Assembly: GCA_965226945.1 (NCBI GenBank)
Contig: OZ245717.1
Location: 4,960,001-5,024,000, forward strand
Direction of reading: 5' to 3'
DNA from: SYLG01 sp965226945
GTDB taxonomy: Bacteria > Planctomycetota > Planctomycetia > Gemmatales > Gemmataceae
DNA: 64,000 nucleotides
The position numbers and the translations under genes were made by a program. Each line of letters begins with the position of its first letter. Position 1 is the stretch's first letter. The notes below the pieces were generated by a model. The model had not been told where the DNA came from and did no database searches. It saw only the letters and a program-made list of their open reading frames with translations. Below, one piece after another: positions 26,151 through 35,121 of this stretch.

Positions 26151-27881
26151 TCAGGAGACGATGGATCGCTTCCGGGCAATGTAGTCCCAGACCACATAAC
26201 GGTCCAGTTCGTTGCCTGCCGTGAAGAAAACTCGTCCCTTGGTCGATTCGGCCAGACGGAAGGCAAAGCGCACGTCGTCTTCCGACTGGTTCCAGCTCGA
26301 CAACAAGAAAAGGTTGATCGTGATCCCCTCGCGGGCGCACAGTCGCGCCTCGCGGAGAGTCGCCGTTTCGGTGCGCGGATCGGGCGGGTAAAGAAGGTAA
26401 AGATCCTTGCCTTCGAAATGGGCCGTGGGCAATCCATCGGTGATCACGAGGATCTGCCGGTTGGGTGTGTCCTGGGCCGAAAGGAAGCGCCTGGCCATTT
26501 GCAAGGAGTGCTGGATGTTCGTGAAGTGGGGCGGCAAATCCATTTCGGTGATTTCCGGCCGCGACATGTCCGCCTTGAGGCGCACGACCGGATCGAAAAG
26601 CGTCACGGGTTTAGGCATCAGCGAAGCGAGTTCGCCCGGCGGCACCGCCTTGGCCACGGTGTACATCTCGATGAACTGGAGGAAATCGCCAGGGTATTCG
26701 CGCCGGATCAAACCTTCCAGCGCCAGCCCCATCCGCTTGACATTCACATACTGGCCGTCGTATCGCATCGAGCCGCTCATGTCGAGCAGCACGGCCGTGG
26801 CGCACTTGGGCTTGTTGCGCGTCTCATGCACGACGAGGTCGCGCGAATCGATGCGGATGCGCCCGCCTGCACCGCCGCGTCCGGATGCGGCCGCGCCCAC
26901 GCGGATCATCGCGTTGACGAAGGTCTGCGGAATGTCGAGTTGGTGGACGCCGTCGCCAAATTCCCAGGGTCTCGTCACCGGCAGCTCGACCGCCCCGTCG
27001 CCGATCAGGTCCTTTTCGTGCCGCCCGGTTTTGGAAGGCATGAGATTTTCAAAGATCTTTCCAAGAAGCTTCGACTGAAAAAGGCGATGGGCCTTGGGGC
27101 TTAAATTCCAGCCACCCTTGGCCGCCTGTTCCAGGCCTTGCTCTTCGGCCATGCGCTTGAGCAGTTCTTGAACTTCTTTTTGAATGTCGTTCAGGCTGTC
27201 GATGTCTTCCGGTTCGGTAAAACGGGACAGCGCATCCATGTCGATCAAGGCGATCTGCGCCGTTTTCGCTGCTTCCTCAAGCTGCTTGAGCAGTTTGTCG
27301 ATCGTCTCGAGCTCTTCCTTGACCTCCAGGGCGCCGGGCGTGTCGAGCGCCTGGGAACCGGTGAAGGGGTAGGTCTCCGCGAGCGCCTCCACCTGGTACG
27401 ATTCGCCGATGCTTTCGATCAGCCGGAGCAGTTGGATGGAAAACGGATCCTTGCCGCCGGAGGTGCGGTACCAGATCTTTTCCAGGGCTTCGATGTCATG
27501 CTCTTTGGCGGCCTTGTGAAAATCCTTGGCCAGTTTATCGGGCGGCTTGGTTTGCTGAGTCCGCTGATCGACCGCCTGGCGCGTTTCCATGCGCACCGTG
27601 TCGGTTTCATAGGTGGCGAGGATTTTGCGCTTGCGCGCTTCGAGGATCGCCTTGAGCGCATCAATGCTCGGTCCAAGCCCCTTGATCTGCGACGGGTCGA
27701 TCGTCACGGCCCGGGCCAGTTCCTCTTCGGTGAGGCGGCGGGTATTGCCGTGCGCAAGCAGATGCTCAAACGCGGGCGATACCAGATCCGGAGGCGGCTG
27801 GGTTGGAGGGGGAAAGTTCAAGGGATCGAAACGCTGGTAGGCGTGGATGATCCCTCCCAGGTTGTCTCGGTTGGTTCCCAT
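26151..27881 (-). CDS. VWA domain protein, partner of the adjacent MoxR-type ATPase
   Basis: A 576-residue protein. The N-terminal two thirds are helical and charged; the C-terminal domain is a von Willebrand A domain. Its metal-ion-dependent adhesion site is seen as LLDMSGSMRYD (about 365-375), with the threonine and aspartate of MIDAS expected in TNIQHSLQMARR and LVITDGLPTA. VWA proteins next to a MoxR-like AAA ATPase act like the CobT/ChlD partner of chelatases or as chaperones for protein assembly. The gene follows the MoxR gene by 80 bases. The start ATG at 27881 has AAGGAT before it. Confidence 0.88.
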   Translation of the reverse strand: MGTNRDNLGGIIHAYQRFDPLNFPPPTQPPPDLVSPAFEHLLAHGNTRRLTEEELARAVTIDPSQIKGLGPSIDALKAILEARKRKILATYETDTVRMETRQAVDQRTQQTKPPDKLAKDFHKAAKEHDIEALEKIWYRTSGGKDPFSIQLLRLIESIGESYQVEALAETYPFTGSQALDTPGALEVKEELETIDKLLKQLEEAAKTAQIALIDMDALSRFTEPEDIDSLNDIQKEVQELLKRMAEEQGLEQAAKGGWNLSPKAHRLFQSKLLGKIFENLMPSKTGRHEKDLIGDGAVELPVTRPWEFGDGVHQLDIPQTFVNAMIRVGAAASGRGGAGGRIRIDSRDLVVHETRNKPKCATAVLLDMSGSMRYDGQYVNVKRMGLALEGLIRREYPGDFLQFIEMYTVAKAVPPGELASLMPKPVTLFDPVVRLKADMSRPEITEMDLPPHFTNIQHSLQMARRFLSAQDTPNRQILVITDGLPTAHFEGKDLYLLYPPDPRTETATLREARLCAREGITINLFLLSSWNQSEDDVRFAFRLAESTKGRVFFTAGNELDRYVVWDYIARKRSIVS

Positions 27882-27961
27882 GTGCCATCCTTCGCCCAGG
27901 CCGCGCGATAGTCAACTTGAAATGTCGGCAGGCCGGCTCGCCGGGCCCACCGGCCGGCAGG

Positions 27962-29374
27962 TTAGTCGACTTGATATTCGATCCTGCCATGCCGTTCCGA
28001 CCGGCTAATCCGGTCGGTGGCATGCAACCCCGCCAATACGAATTCTATACACGAGGCCCGCACGGCCTCATTGGTCGAAGCGTTCACTTCAAACGCTTTG
28101 TCCCAGGCCGCCGGCACACGACTGATTCTTTCGGCATAGGTCTTCGAAGGGAGCAGATCCCCCACTTCAATTTTCAGACCTTTGCCAAAGACCTTGCCGA
28201 TTTCGTTGAGCCCGCCTTCGTCGACATATTCCTTGAAAACACGGCCAACCGCCTCGGCGATGAGCGCATCGATGACCTGTTTTTCCGTCATCTGATGGCT
28301 GCCCATCAGATCGAGTTCGAGCTTGCCAAGCGATGACGTTTTCAGATGGGCCATGTCGCTGATGCGCGGGACCGCCGGTTTTTCGCCAAGGCGAATGCCC
28401 CGGTGGCGGGCGCTGGCGACCATGGTGCGGTAATTGGCGATCGAGAAGCGCGCGCTGACGCCCGATTGCTGATCGATGTATTTGGATTTGCGCGCCAACC
28501 GGCTGATTTCCTCGATGATTTCCTTCATGAAGGGGGGGACAAGCACGGGGTAGGCGCCGCCAAGGTCAACGCCCGCTTCTTGCTCCATGATGTCGATTCC
28601 CGCCGTACGGTCGGCCGGGTAGTGGGTTTGAATCAGGCTGCCGATGCGGTCCTTGAGCTGCGGAATGACCTTGCCCGAGCGGTTGTAGGTGGCCGGATTG
28701 GCGGAAAACAAAAGGAAAATATCGAGATCGAATCGGATCGGGTAACCGCGAATCTGGATGTCGCGCTCTTCGAGGATGTTGAACAGCCCCACCTGAACGA
28801 GTTCGTCGAGTTCGGGGATTTCGTTCATGCCGAAAATGCCGCGGTGCATGCGTAGGATGAGCCCAAAGCTCAGCGCCTCCTCGGCCGACAGCGAAATTCC
28901 CGAGGCCAGTTTGCCCGGGTCGATCTCACCGATGATGTCGGCGAATTTGGTCCCCGGCGCCAGCCGCTCGGCGTAGCGGTCTTCACGGCGCCACCAGGCG
29001 ATCGGCACCTCTTCCGGGGGCGTGGTCGCGATGATTTTCTTGCCCAGGCTCGTGATCGGCCGGGTGGGGTCTTCATGCACCTGAAGCTCGGGATGATCGA
29101 TGTAGGGAATGGCCTCGTCAAGGAAGCGCACCAGGGAGCGCATTAAACGGCTTTTCGCCTGCCCTTTTTCCCCAAGGAACAAGATGTCGTGGCCGGCGAG
29201 GAGCGCGAGATTGATTTCGGGCAGGACGGTGTTTTCGTAGCCGATGAAGCCGGGGTACAGCTCCTTGCCGGCCTCCATCATCGCCAGAAAATTGTCGCGC
29301 AATTCTTCCTTGACCGTGCGAGAGCGCCAGCCGGAAGCCAAAAGGTCTTTCAAATTCGTTGCGAGTTCCGGCAT
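27962..29374 (-). CDS. MoxR/ChlI-like AAA+ ATPase
   Basis: A 470-residue AAA+ ATPase related to the magnesium-chelatase I subunit and MoxR. The Walker A is GEKGQAKS (68-75). The segment that should be Walker B reads IFGMNEIPEL, with Asn in place of the usual Asp; related planctomycete proteins share this, as far as I recall. Later features include the sensor 1 region LLFSANPATYNRSG and a lid domain with a helical insert. It probably remodels proteins together with the VWA gene that follows. The start at 29374 (MPELATNLKD) is supported only by alignment-like length; an upstream frame adds 17 residues. Confidence 0.85.
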   Translation of the reverse strand: MPELATNLKDLLASGWRSRTVKEELRDNFLAMMEAGKELYPGFIGYENTVLPEINLALLAGHDILFLGEKGQAKSRLMRSLVRFLDEAIPYIDHPELQVHEDPTRPITSLGKKIIATTPPEEVPIAWWRREDRYAERLAPGTKFADIIGEIDPGKLASGISLSAEEALSFGLILRMHRGIFGMNEIPELDELVQVGLFNILEERDIQIRGYPIRFDLDIFLLFSANPATYNRSGKVIPQLKDRIGSLIQTHYPADRTAGIDIMEQEAGVDLGGAYPVLVPPFMKEIIEEISRLARKSKYIDQQSGVSARFSIANYRTMVASARHRGIRLGEKPAVPRISDMAHLKTSSLGKLELDLMGSHQMTEKQVIDALIAEAVGRVFKEYVDEGGLNEIGKVFGKGLKIEVGDLLPSKTYAERISRVPAAWDKAFEVNASTNEAVRASCIEFVLAGLHATDRISRSERHGRIEYQVD

Positions 29375-29578
29375 GGATGCATTCCGGCCTGGTTGGGAAA
29401 TCTTGCAGCCTGGTAATGGCCACAAAGTTTATCTTAGGGTCGCTGCCCTGCTCTCAGGGTTGCTACGTTGCGGAATCGGGGGAATTGGGCAAAGCACGGC
29501 AAAATCGCCGGTTTCAACAAGGAGCCGGTTGCGGCATTGGAGCCGGATTCAGCGATAGGAGAGATTGGGGTTCCGGGA

Positions 29579-30106
29579 TTAATCTTCGTAGTTGTCAGGC
29601 AAAGGCCCACGCGGCAAAGGAGGAGGCAGTTCGGGCAAGCGGACGGAACTGTCGGGCTTCCCCTTGACTCGTTTCTGGTAAGGGCCAGAGCCCTTGTCTT
29701 TTTCGTGCTGGGGATAGTGACCGGAGCCGTTGGCTGGCGGCGCGGCGGGAGCATGAACAACACTGATATCGCCAATGAGTGTGGCGTTATCTTCGGCTCG
29801 ATTTACCGCGGGCTTGGCTACTGGACTGCCGATTTCGATACGGAAGGTGTAATGGGCCATGTTCAACATGTCGTCGGTGACGAGCGCCCCACGGCGAATC
29901 CGCTGGCCATTGATGCGCGTGCCGTTGGTGCTGCCCAGATCCCGAACAAGGAGGCCATCTCCCTTACGGACCAGGATGCAATGGAGCTTGGAAACGCTCT
30001 TGTGGTCGAGTTTCAGGTCGGCTTCCTGGGACCTGCCCACAAGGGTCAGATCCCGTCCCAGCTCGATCGGTCGGCCACCTTCCAAGGGTATCAGCGCAAT
30101 CCGCAC
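29579..30106 (-). CDS. FHA domain protein
   Basis: A 175-residue protein. Residues 1-92 form a forkhead-associated domain: LVGRSQEADLKLD with the conserved Arg, SVSKLHC with the Ser and His, and STNGTRING, which together bind a phosphothreonine peptide. The remaining tail (about 95-175) is Pro/Lys-rich and disordered. GTG at 30106 is the start, six bases after GGAGGG. It is divergent from the alpha/beta hydrolase gene. It precedes the MoxR gene on the same strand by about 205 bases and could belong to its control, which is inference. Confidence 0.88.
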   Translation of the reverse strand: MRIALIPLEGGRPIELGRDLTLVGRSQEADLKLDHKSVSKLHCILVRKGDGLLVRDLGSTNGTRINGQRIRRGALVTDDMLNMAHYTFRIEIGSPVAKPAVNRAEDNATLIGDISVVHAPAAPPANGSGHYPQHEKDKGSGPYQKRVKGKPDSSVRLPELPPPLPRGPLPDNYED

Positions 30107-30250
30107 GCAAACCCTCCGAAAAGGGGAAATGAAGTTAGGTTATTATGGCATAATTCCTGGAACACCAAACCCCAAATCAAACACTGGGGTCGGGGAAAAC
30201 GGGGCAGGTAAGCCTTCGCTACTCTCATCAATCGTTACAAACGGTAATTC

Positions 30251-31024
30251 ATGACCATGCGGACCGCACTTCTGAAGATCCCGAGCCCCTCGGGCTTCTC
30301 ACTCACTGGCGACTTGACCGTCCGCACCCGCTCCCAGACCGCCCTCCTTTACATCCATGGCCTGGGATCGCACCGGCGTGGTGACAAATCCCGGGCTCTG
30401 GCAGCCGCCGCCTACGAAAGTGGCTGGGCCTTTGCCGCGGTCGATTTTCATGGCCACGGCCAGTCCGAAGGGGGATTGCCCGATTTGCGCTGCACCCGGC
30501 TGCAGCAAGATCTCGATGCGACGCTCGACCTTTTGAGGCAGGAAGGACTTTCCCGGTTTTATCTTGTGGGTTCCAGCATGGGTGGCTGGGCGGCAAGCTG
30601 GCTGGCCAAGAGGCACGGCACGCGGGTCATTCCGGCGATCGCGGTGCTCGCGCCGGCGTTTCGGTTCCCCCACACCCGATTGACCACCTTGAACGAGGAG
30701 CAGAAACGGCTGTGGAAAAACCAGGGAACCTACACCTGGCAGACTCCTTGGATGAAGATGGAACTGGCCTGGGACCTGATGGTCGATTCGGCCAACTTTC
30801 CGCTGGAAAAGTTGGTCGAGGGCTGGTCGACACCGATGCGGATCTATCACGGGCTACAAGATGACATCGTTCCCTGGCGCGATAGCCTCGAGTTCTTTGA
30901 GAAGCTAGGTCCGGGACCTTGGTCGCTTGATTTGCTCTCCGATGGGGACCATCGCCTGACCGATCACAAGACGCGGATCATGAAGGAGCTACTTGACTGG
31001 TTTGGACAAATCGCAACTCAATAA
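30251..31024 (+). CDS. Alpha/beta hydrolase
   Basis: A 257-residue soluble alpha/beta hydrolase with HGLGSHRRGDKS as the oxyanion strand, GSSMGGWAA with the nucleophilic serine, an Asp in HGLQDDIVP, and a late His in LSDGDHRLTD. That is a complete Ser-Asp-His triad. The chain length and the absence of a signal sequence fit cytosolic esterases of the serine aminopeptidase S33 group (monoglyceride-lipase-like). The substrate is unknown. It ends 1 base before a strong terminator. Confidence 0.85.
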   Translation: MTMRTALLKIPSPSGFSLTGDLTVRTRSQTALLYIHGLGSHRRGDKSRALAAAAYESGWAFAAVDFHGHGQSEGGLPDLRCTRLQQDLDATLDLLRQEGLSRFYLVGSSMGGWAASWLAKRHGTRVIPAIAVLAPAFRFPHTRLTTLNEEQKRLWKNQGTYTWQTPWMKMELAWDLMVDSANFPLEKLVEGWSTPMRIYHGLQDDIVPWRDSLEFFEKLGPGPWSLDLLSDGDHRLTDHKTRIMKELLDWFGQIATQ

Positions 31025-31025
31025 A

Positions 31026-31065
31026 AGAAAGCCCCCGGCCATGGGCCGGGGGCTTTCTTCTTCTT
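31026..31065. terminator. Bidirectional terminator between convergent genes
   Basis: A perfect 14-bp stem GAAAGCCCCCGGCC with its complement around an ATG loop, followed on the plus strand by TTCTTCTT and on the minus strand by TTTTATT. It ends both the hydrolase transcript and the DegP-type protease transcript. Confidence 0.93.
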
Positions 31066-31084
31066 AGCAGAGGGCCCGTTTGGC

Positions 31085-32623
31085 TTACTGCTTTTTGATG
31101 ACGACGAGGTTGACATCGCCTTCAGGATTGAGCACCTGAAGCAGAACCCCCTTGGTCAGTTTCGCTTCGCCCAGTCTGCTTTGAGCCTGGGAGGCGTCGG
31201 CCACAAACTTGCCGTCGACTTTTTGCACGACCACGCCACTGCGAAGTCCTGCCTTGTATCCGGCGCTGCCCGGTTCCACCTTGGTGACCAGTGCGCCCTT
31301 GGTGCCCTTCTTGAAGCCGGTTTTCTCGGCCAAGTCGGCCGTCAGGTCGGTGAGTTCGACTCCGACCGATTCGACTGCCGTGGCCTCGGGTCCACGGGGT
31401 TGGGAAGGTTCGAGGCCGCCGCGTGCCAGGCCATAATCTTTGGGTTGTTCGACCATGGCGACCTTGAGTTCCACCGGGGAACCATCGCGCAGGACTTTCA
31501 TACCCAGGTTCGAGCCGAGTTGAGAATCGGCGACGACCGATTGCAGTTCACGGCCATCCTTGATTTCCTTGCCGCCGATGGCGACGACAACGTCGCCAGG
31601 TTGCAGTCCCGCCTTGCCTGCAGGACCATCTTCGAACACCTGGGTGACGAGCACGCCCTTGGTATCGGCGAGTCCCAGCTTCGAGGCGACCGCGGCATCA
31701 TCGATGTCGCGAATCTGCACGCCAAGGTAACCCCGCTTGACCACGCCATCCTTGATGAGGCGGTCCTTGATCTTGCCTGCCAGGTTCGAGGCGATGGCCA
31801 GGCCAATGCCCTGGAATCCGCCGGTGCGGCTCTTGATCGCGCTGTTGATGCCGATCACTTCACCGCGCATGTTGACGAGCGGTCCGCCCGAGTTGCCGGG
31901 GTTGATCGCCGCGTCGGTTTGCAGGAAATCTTCGTACATGTTGAGGCGCATGTTGCGGCCCTTGTGGCTGACGATGCCGTGAGTCACGGTTCCCGCCAAA
32001 CCCAGGGGCGCGCCTACCGCCAAAACGCGGTCGCCGACTTCAGCCGTATCGCTATTGCCCAGGGGCAGGGCAATCAGATTGCTCGCGCCGCTGATGCGGA
32101 CCACGGCCAGGTCGGTCTTGGGGTCGGACTTGAAATCCTTGCTGACGAATTTGCGGCCATCCTGAAAGCGAATGGTCAGCTCGTCGGCTCCGTCGACCAC
32201 GTGGGCGTTGGTCAGAATGACCCCCTTGGGATCGACGACGAAACCAGAGCCCATCCCCTGGGGCATGTCTTCATCGGGCATCGGTCCGCCGAAACCGCCA
32301 CCTTCGGGCATGCGTTCAAAGAACTTGCGCAGTTCATCGGGAATGCCCGGCGGCAGATCCCGGGAGCCGCGCGGTCCGCCACTGCGGGTCCGGCTGACTG
32401 CCTTCATTTTCGATTCAATGCTCACCACCGAGGGAAGCACTTTTTTGACGACATCGCGGTAGCTTACCGGGTCCTGCAAATCGGACTGAACCGCCGCCAC
32501 TGCGGTTGACGCCTGACTCGCCGGCAACCAGGCCGATGTGTTCCAGCCCAGCACCGCCATCGCCAAGGCGCCGCTTCCAAATGCCATCACGTGTACCAAT
32601 CGATCCTTTCGCAACAGATTCAT
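31085..32623 (-). CDS. DegP/HtrA-family serine protease
   Basis: A 512-residue periplasmic or membrane-anchored protease/chaperone. An N-terminal hydrophobic segment at about 12-35 anchors or exports it. The trypsin-like triad is His141 (TNAHVVDG), Asp171 (TDLAVV) and Ser245 (NPGNSGGPL). Two PDZ domains follow (about 300-390 and 415-505), the first starting KRGYLGVQIRD. A Gly/Pro-rich stretch (about 82-122) before the protease domain is unusual. The ATG at 32623 has an excellent GGAGG site. It degrades or refolds misfolded envelope proteins. Confidence 0.93.
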   Translation of the reverse strand: MNLLRKDRLVHVMAFGSGALAMAVLGWNTSAWLPASQASTAVAAVQSDLQDPVSYRDVVKKVLPSVVSIESKMKAVSRTRSGGPRGSRDLPPGIPDELRKFFERMPEGGGFGGPMPDEDMPQGMGSGFVVDPKGVILTNAHVVDGADELTIRFQDGRKFVSKDFKSDPKTDLAVVRISGASNLIALPLGNSDTAEVGDRVLAVGAPLGLAGTVTHGIVSHKGRNMRLNMYEDFLQTDAAINPGNSGGPLVNMRGEVIGINSAIKSRTGGFQGIGLAIASNLAGKIKDRLIKDGVVKRGYLGVQIRDIDDAAVASKLGLADTKGVLVTQVFEDGPAGKAGLQPGDVVVAIGGKEIKDGRELQSVVADSQLGSNLGMKVLRDGSPVELKVAMVEQPKDYGLARGGLEPSQPRGPEATAVESVGVELTDLTADLAEKTGFKKGTKGALVTKVEPGSAGYKAGLRSGVVVQKVDGKFVADASQAQSRLGEAKLTKGVLLQVLNPEGDVNLVVIKKQ

Positions 32624-32882
32624 GGAAAACCTCCTCGTGGTCCGGACCCCTTAGGGCAAGCCCTTTCGGCACTTTATGGATGGAATGCAAATTGTTGCAG
32701 GCCGCATCAGAGGATGATGCGGCATGGACTCATCCCTGCTCATAGGGAGCATAGTCCGATAACCACAGGGTCAATACGGGAAACCCGGAAAATTGGTTCG
32801 CAAGATTTTCCAAGAAATAAGAATGGCCGGTTTGGGATTCTCCATTCGCGCTTCGTCCGATAGCTTCGGTTAGTTAAAGATA

Positions 32883-32933
32883 CCGGGGCGTTAGTGATGT
32901 TGTTGGTTGAGAACAACGTCACTAACGCCCCGG
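32883..32933. repeat. Near-perfect 22-bp inverted repeat
   Basis: Twenty-two bases (ccggggcgttagtgatgttgtt) pair with their complement, with a single G-U pair, across a seven-base loop. It is the main feature of the 338-base space between the DegP-type gene start and the metallophosphoesterase stop. No T-tract follows on the minus strand (TATCTTTAAC), so it may be a terminator of the phosphoesterase, or a mobile-repeat remnant. No further copy is seen in the window. Confidence 0.6.
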
Positions 32934-32961
32934 ATTGATGCCTGGCGCAGGCGCTTAACCG

Positions 32962-34272
32962 TTACTCGATTTCGAACTGGAACGGCTTGGCTTCGCCCTC
33001 TTTGACTTCCACTTCGATGGGGCTCGACTCGACCGATTTGAACCGTTCGGCAATGACCGTCACCGGGTTTTTGACGGTCGGGTCGATGACCAGGGGGGGA
33101 GCCTGCGTGAAGCTGACCCTGTATTTCCCTGGTTTGAGGCCCATCGTGCCCTTCTCGCCATAAAGTTCAAAGGTTCCGGCCTTCGTGGTGCGGGCATAGC
33201 CGGTTGGACCCTTTTGTCCGGCCATCGCGGGAACCATCGTGAAGGTGACGGCAAGTCCTGAACCGGGCTGCCCCTTCACGGTGACCGCGCCGCCTACACG
33301 GACGAGTCCTTTGGAAGACTCGGGCTTGGTTCCCCCTTCCTCCGATTCAAACGGGGAGAGGTCTTCCTTTTGAATCCCTTGAAGCGCGAGTTGTGAGATG
33401 ACCGGCCCTTCGTTTTTCATGGTCACCCAGGCGATCTGATCGAATTCGCCATAGTCGATTCCCCGAAGCTGGCTGCCGCCGCCGGTGGTGGCGAGTTGGT
33501 ACAGGTTGCGGCCCTTGCGCACATACTTGCGGAAGGTGTGCACATGGCCGCAGAACACCGTGTAGGGGCGGCCTTCGAGGATCGTTTCCACTTCGTTCCA
33601 GCCGTTGGCATCGAGGTCCTTGCCGGCCCAGACGGGGTGATGCAAAAACACGAAGGTCCAGCGAGCCTGGGGGTTTTCCTTCAGCGTCTTGGCCAACTCC
33701 TCGCGCTGCGCCTTGCCGATCCGCAGCTTTTTGAAGCTGGTATCGACCTTGGGGTCTTCGCCATCGTCGTCGTTGGAATTGAGCGTCACGAACAGACAAT
33801 TTTTGTAGATGAAAGAGTAATTGCGCCGGCCCAGTTGTTCCTTCCAGACATCGGTCAGGTTGGCGTTGGCCGAGTCATGATTGCCCGCCACGTAAAAGAA
33901 CGGCATCTGGAACTGCTTGGCATAAGCGTTGAATTCCGACCATTGGGCGCGGCTGGTTTGCGGGTCGCGCGAGCCTTCGATCAGATCGCCGACCGACATG
34001 ACGAATTCGGGCTGCATCAGGTTGATTTGCTGGACCGCCTTGGAGAAGATTCCCGCGCGGTGGCCGCCGGTGCGGTCGGAGACGATGGCGAATTGAAATT
34101 GCTCTGGCGAAGCATTCGGTTTGAGATGGGTCCAGGGATTTTTGTCTTCGATTTTCAGGCGGAATCCATCCGCCATCGGGTTGTCCTTGACCGGATCGCC
34201 GATTCCGCGCGACAGGAGTAGGGCTCCCGCGACAAGCGAGACGACGGCAAGGGATAAAAGGCTTCGGCGCAT
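32962..34272 (-). CDS. Secreted calcineurin-like metallophosphoesterase
   Basis: A 436-residue exported protein with a signal sequence (MRRSLLSLAVVSLVAGALLLSRG). Metal-binding motifs of the calcineurin phosphoesterase fold are present: VSDRTGG (D of block I, in place of DxH), SVGDLIEG, VAGNHDSA, FLHHPVW and CGHVHTFRKY. The first motif lacks the usual DxH, which is a family variation worth noting. A C-terminal beta domain of about 110 residues (VRVGGAVTVKGQPG onwards) resembles a carboxypeptidase-regulatory-like fold. The start at 34272 follows GGGAG. Its substrate is unknown. Confidence 0.85.
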   Translation of the reverse strand: MRRSLLSLAVVSLVAGALLLSRGIGDPVKDNPMADGFRLKIEDKNPWTHLKPNASPEQFQFAIVSDRTGGHRAGIFSKAVQQINLMQPEFVMSVGDLIEGSRDPQTSRAQWSEFNAYAKQFQMPFFYVAGNHDSANANLTDVWKEQLGRRNYSFIYKNCLFVTLNSNDDDGEDPKVDTSFKKLRIGKAQREELAKTLKENPQARWTFVFLHHPVWAGKDLDANGWNEVETILEGRPYTVFCGHVHTFRKYVRKGRNLYQLATTGGGSQLRGIDYGEFDQIAWVTMKNEGPVISQLALQGIQKEDLSPFESEEGGTKPESSKGLVRVGGAVTVKGQPGSGLAVTFTMVPAMAGQKGPTGYARTTKAGTFELYGEKGTMGLKPGKYRVSFTQAPPLVIDPTVKNPVTVIAERFKSVESSPIEVEVKEGEAKPFQFEIE

Positions 34273-34499
34273 AGGAGAAACTCCCGTACGGTTGGGGGAA
34301 TCGTTCACTGTCGAACAGGGCACAGGGAGATTGAGGTCATGATAAAACGCGACCGGCGCTTTCCAGGCGAGATCGCCGGTCCTGGGGAAAATTCAAGGAA
34401 TCTTCACCGCGGCATCATTGTGAACGATGCCATGGTTTTGGGCGATGCCGGCAACCTGCGCGGCCGTGTCTTGTGGGTGGAGCCAGCGATGCTGCGATT

Positions 34500-35093
34500 T
34501 TAACGAGAAGCGTTGGAAAGCTTTTCCGGTTCATCGGGACCGTTCTTGACCGCCAAGGCGAGCATCACGAGCGAGAGCCCATTGAAGAACATGTCGATTC
34601 CGACAAACAGGCCAATGACCCAGTGGCCCGAATAGGGCCATTGCTGCCAGATCGAGAAGCCAAGGAACAGATTAATCAGGCCGTGCAGCACCAGCCAGAG
34701 CCGGATCTGAAAGGGGGCCGTGAATCCCACCAAGAAGCGAAACATGCCACCGAGAATCAAGAACATCGAAATGAGCATTGTCAGCGCCTCTTCCGCCGCA
34801 AGGGGATTGGCGATGATGATCAGGCCGCCCACCGCGGTGAGCACTCCGGCGAGTAGATCGATGAAAAATCCGCCCCAGATCCTCATGCTGAAGGCGTGAG
34901 CGATTTGCAACCCGCCGCCCACGATCATGAGCCAGCCAAAGATCAGCACACTGACCAGCGTCGTCACCGCGGCATAGGTGGTGGCCACCAAGCCGAAAAC
35001 CATGAGCAGAATGCCCAGCGCCAGGATCTGTTTGAAGGCTCCCTTGAGGTTGGCAAAGCCGATGAGGTGAATCTCAGTGGAAGAGGGGAGCAT
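34500..35093 (-). CDS. HdeD/DUF308-family membrane protein
   Basis: A 197-residue protein with six likely transmembrane helices, beginning ILALGILLMVFGL, LVSVLIFGWLMIVGG, LLAGVLTAVGGLIII and so on. This is the HdeD pattern, first described in acid resistance of E. coli, but many bacteria have HdeD-like proteins of unclear role. The frame reaches back to a TTG at 35102, but AGGA is nine bases before the ATG at 35093, which is preferred. It lies 28 bases downstream of the acyltransferase stop in transcription order, so they could be co-transcribed. Confidence 0.85.
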   Translation of the reverse strand: MLPSSTEIHLIGFANLKGAFKQILALGILLMVFGLVATTYAAVTTLVSVLIFGWLMIVGGGLQIAHAFSMRIWGGFFIDLLAGVLTAVGGLIIIANPLAAEEALTMLISMFLILGGMFRFLVGFTAPFQIRLWLVLHGLINLFLGFSIWQQWPYSGHWVIGLFVGIDMFFNGLSLVMLALAVKNGPDEPEKLSNASR

Positions 35094-35121
35094 GTTGACC
35101 AATCCTAAAGGTAGAGTTTTG

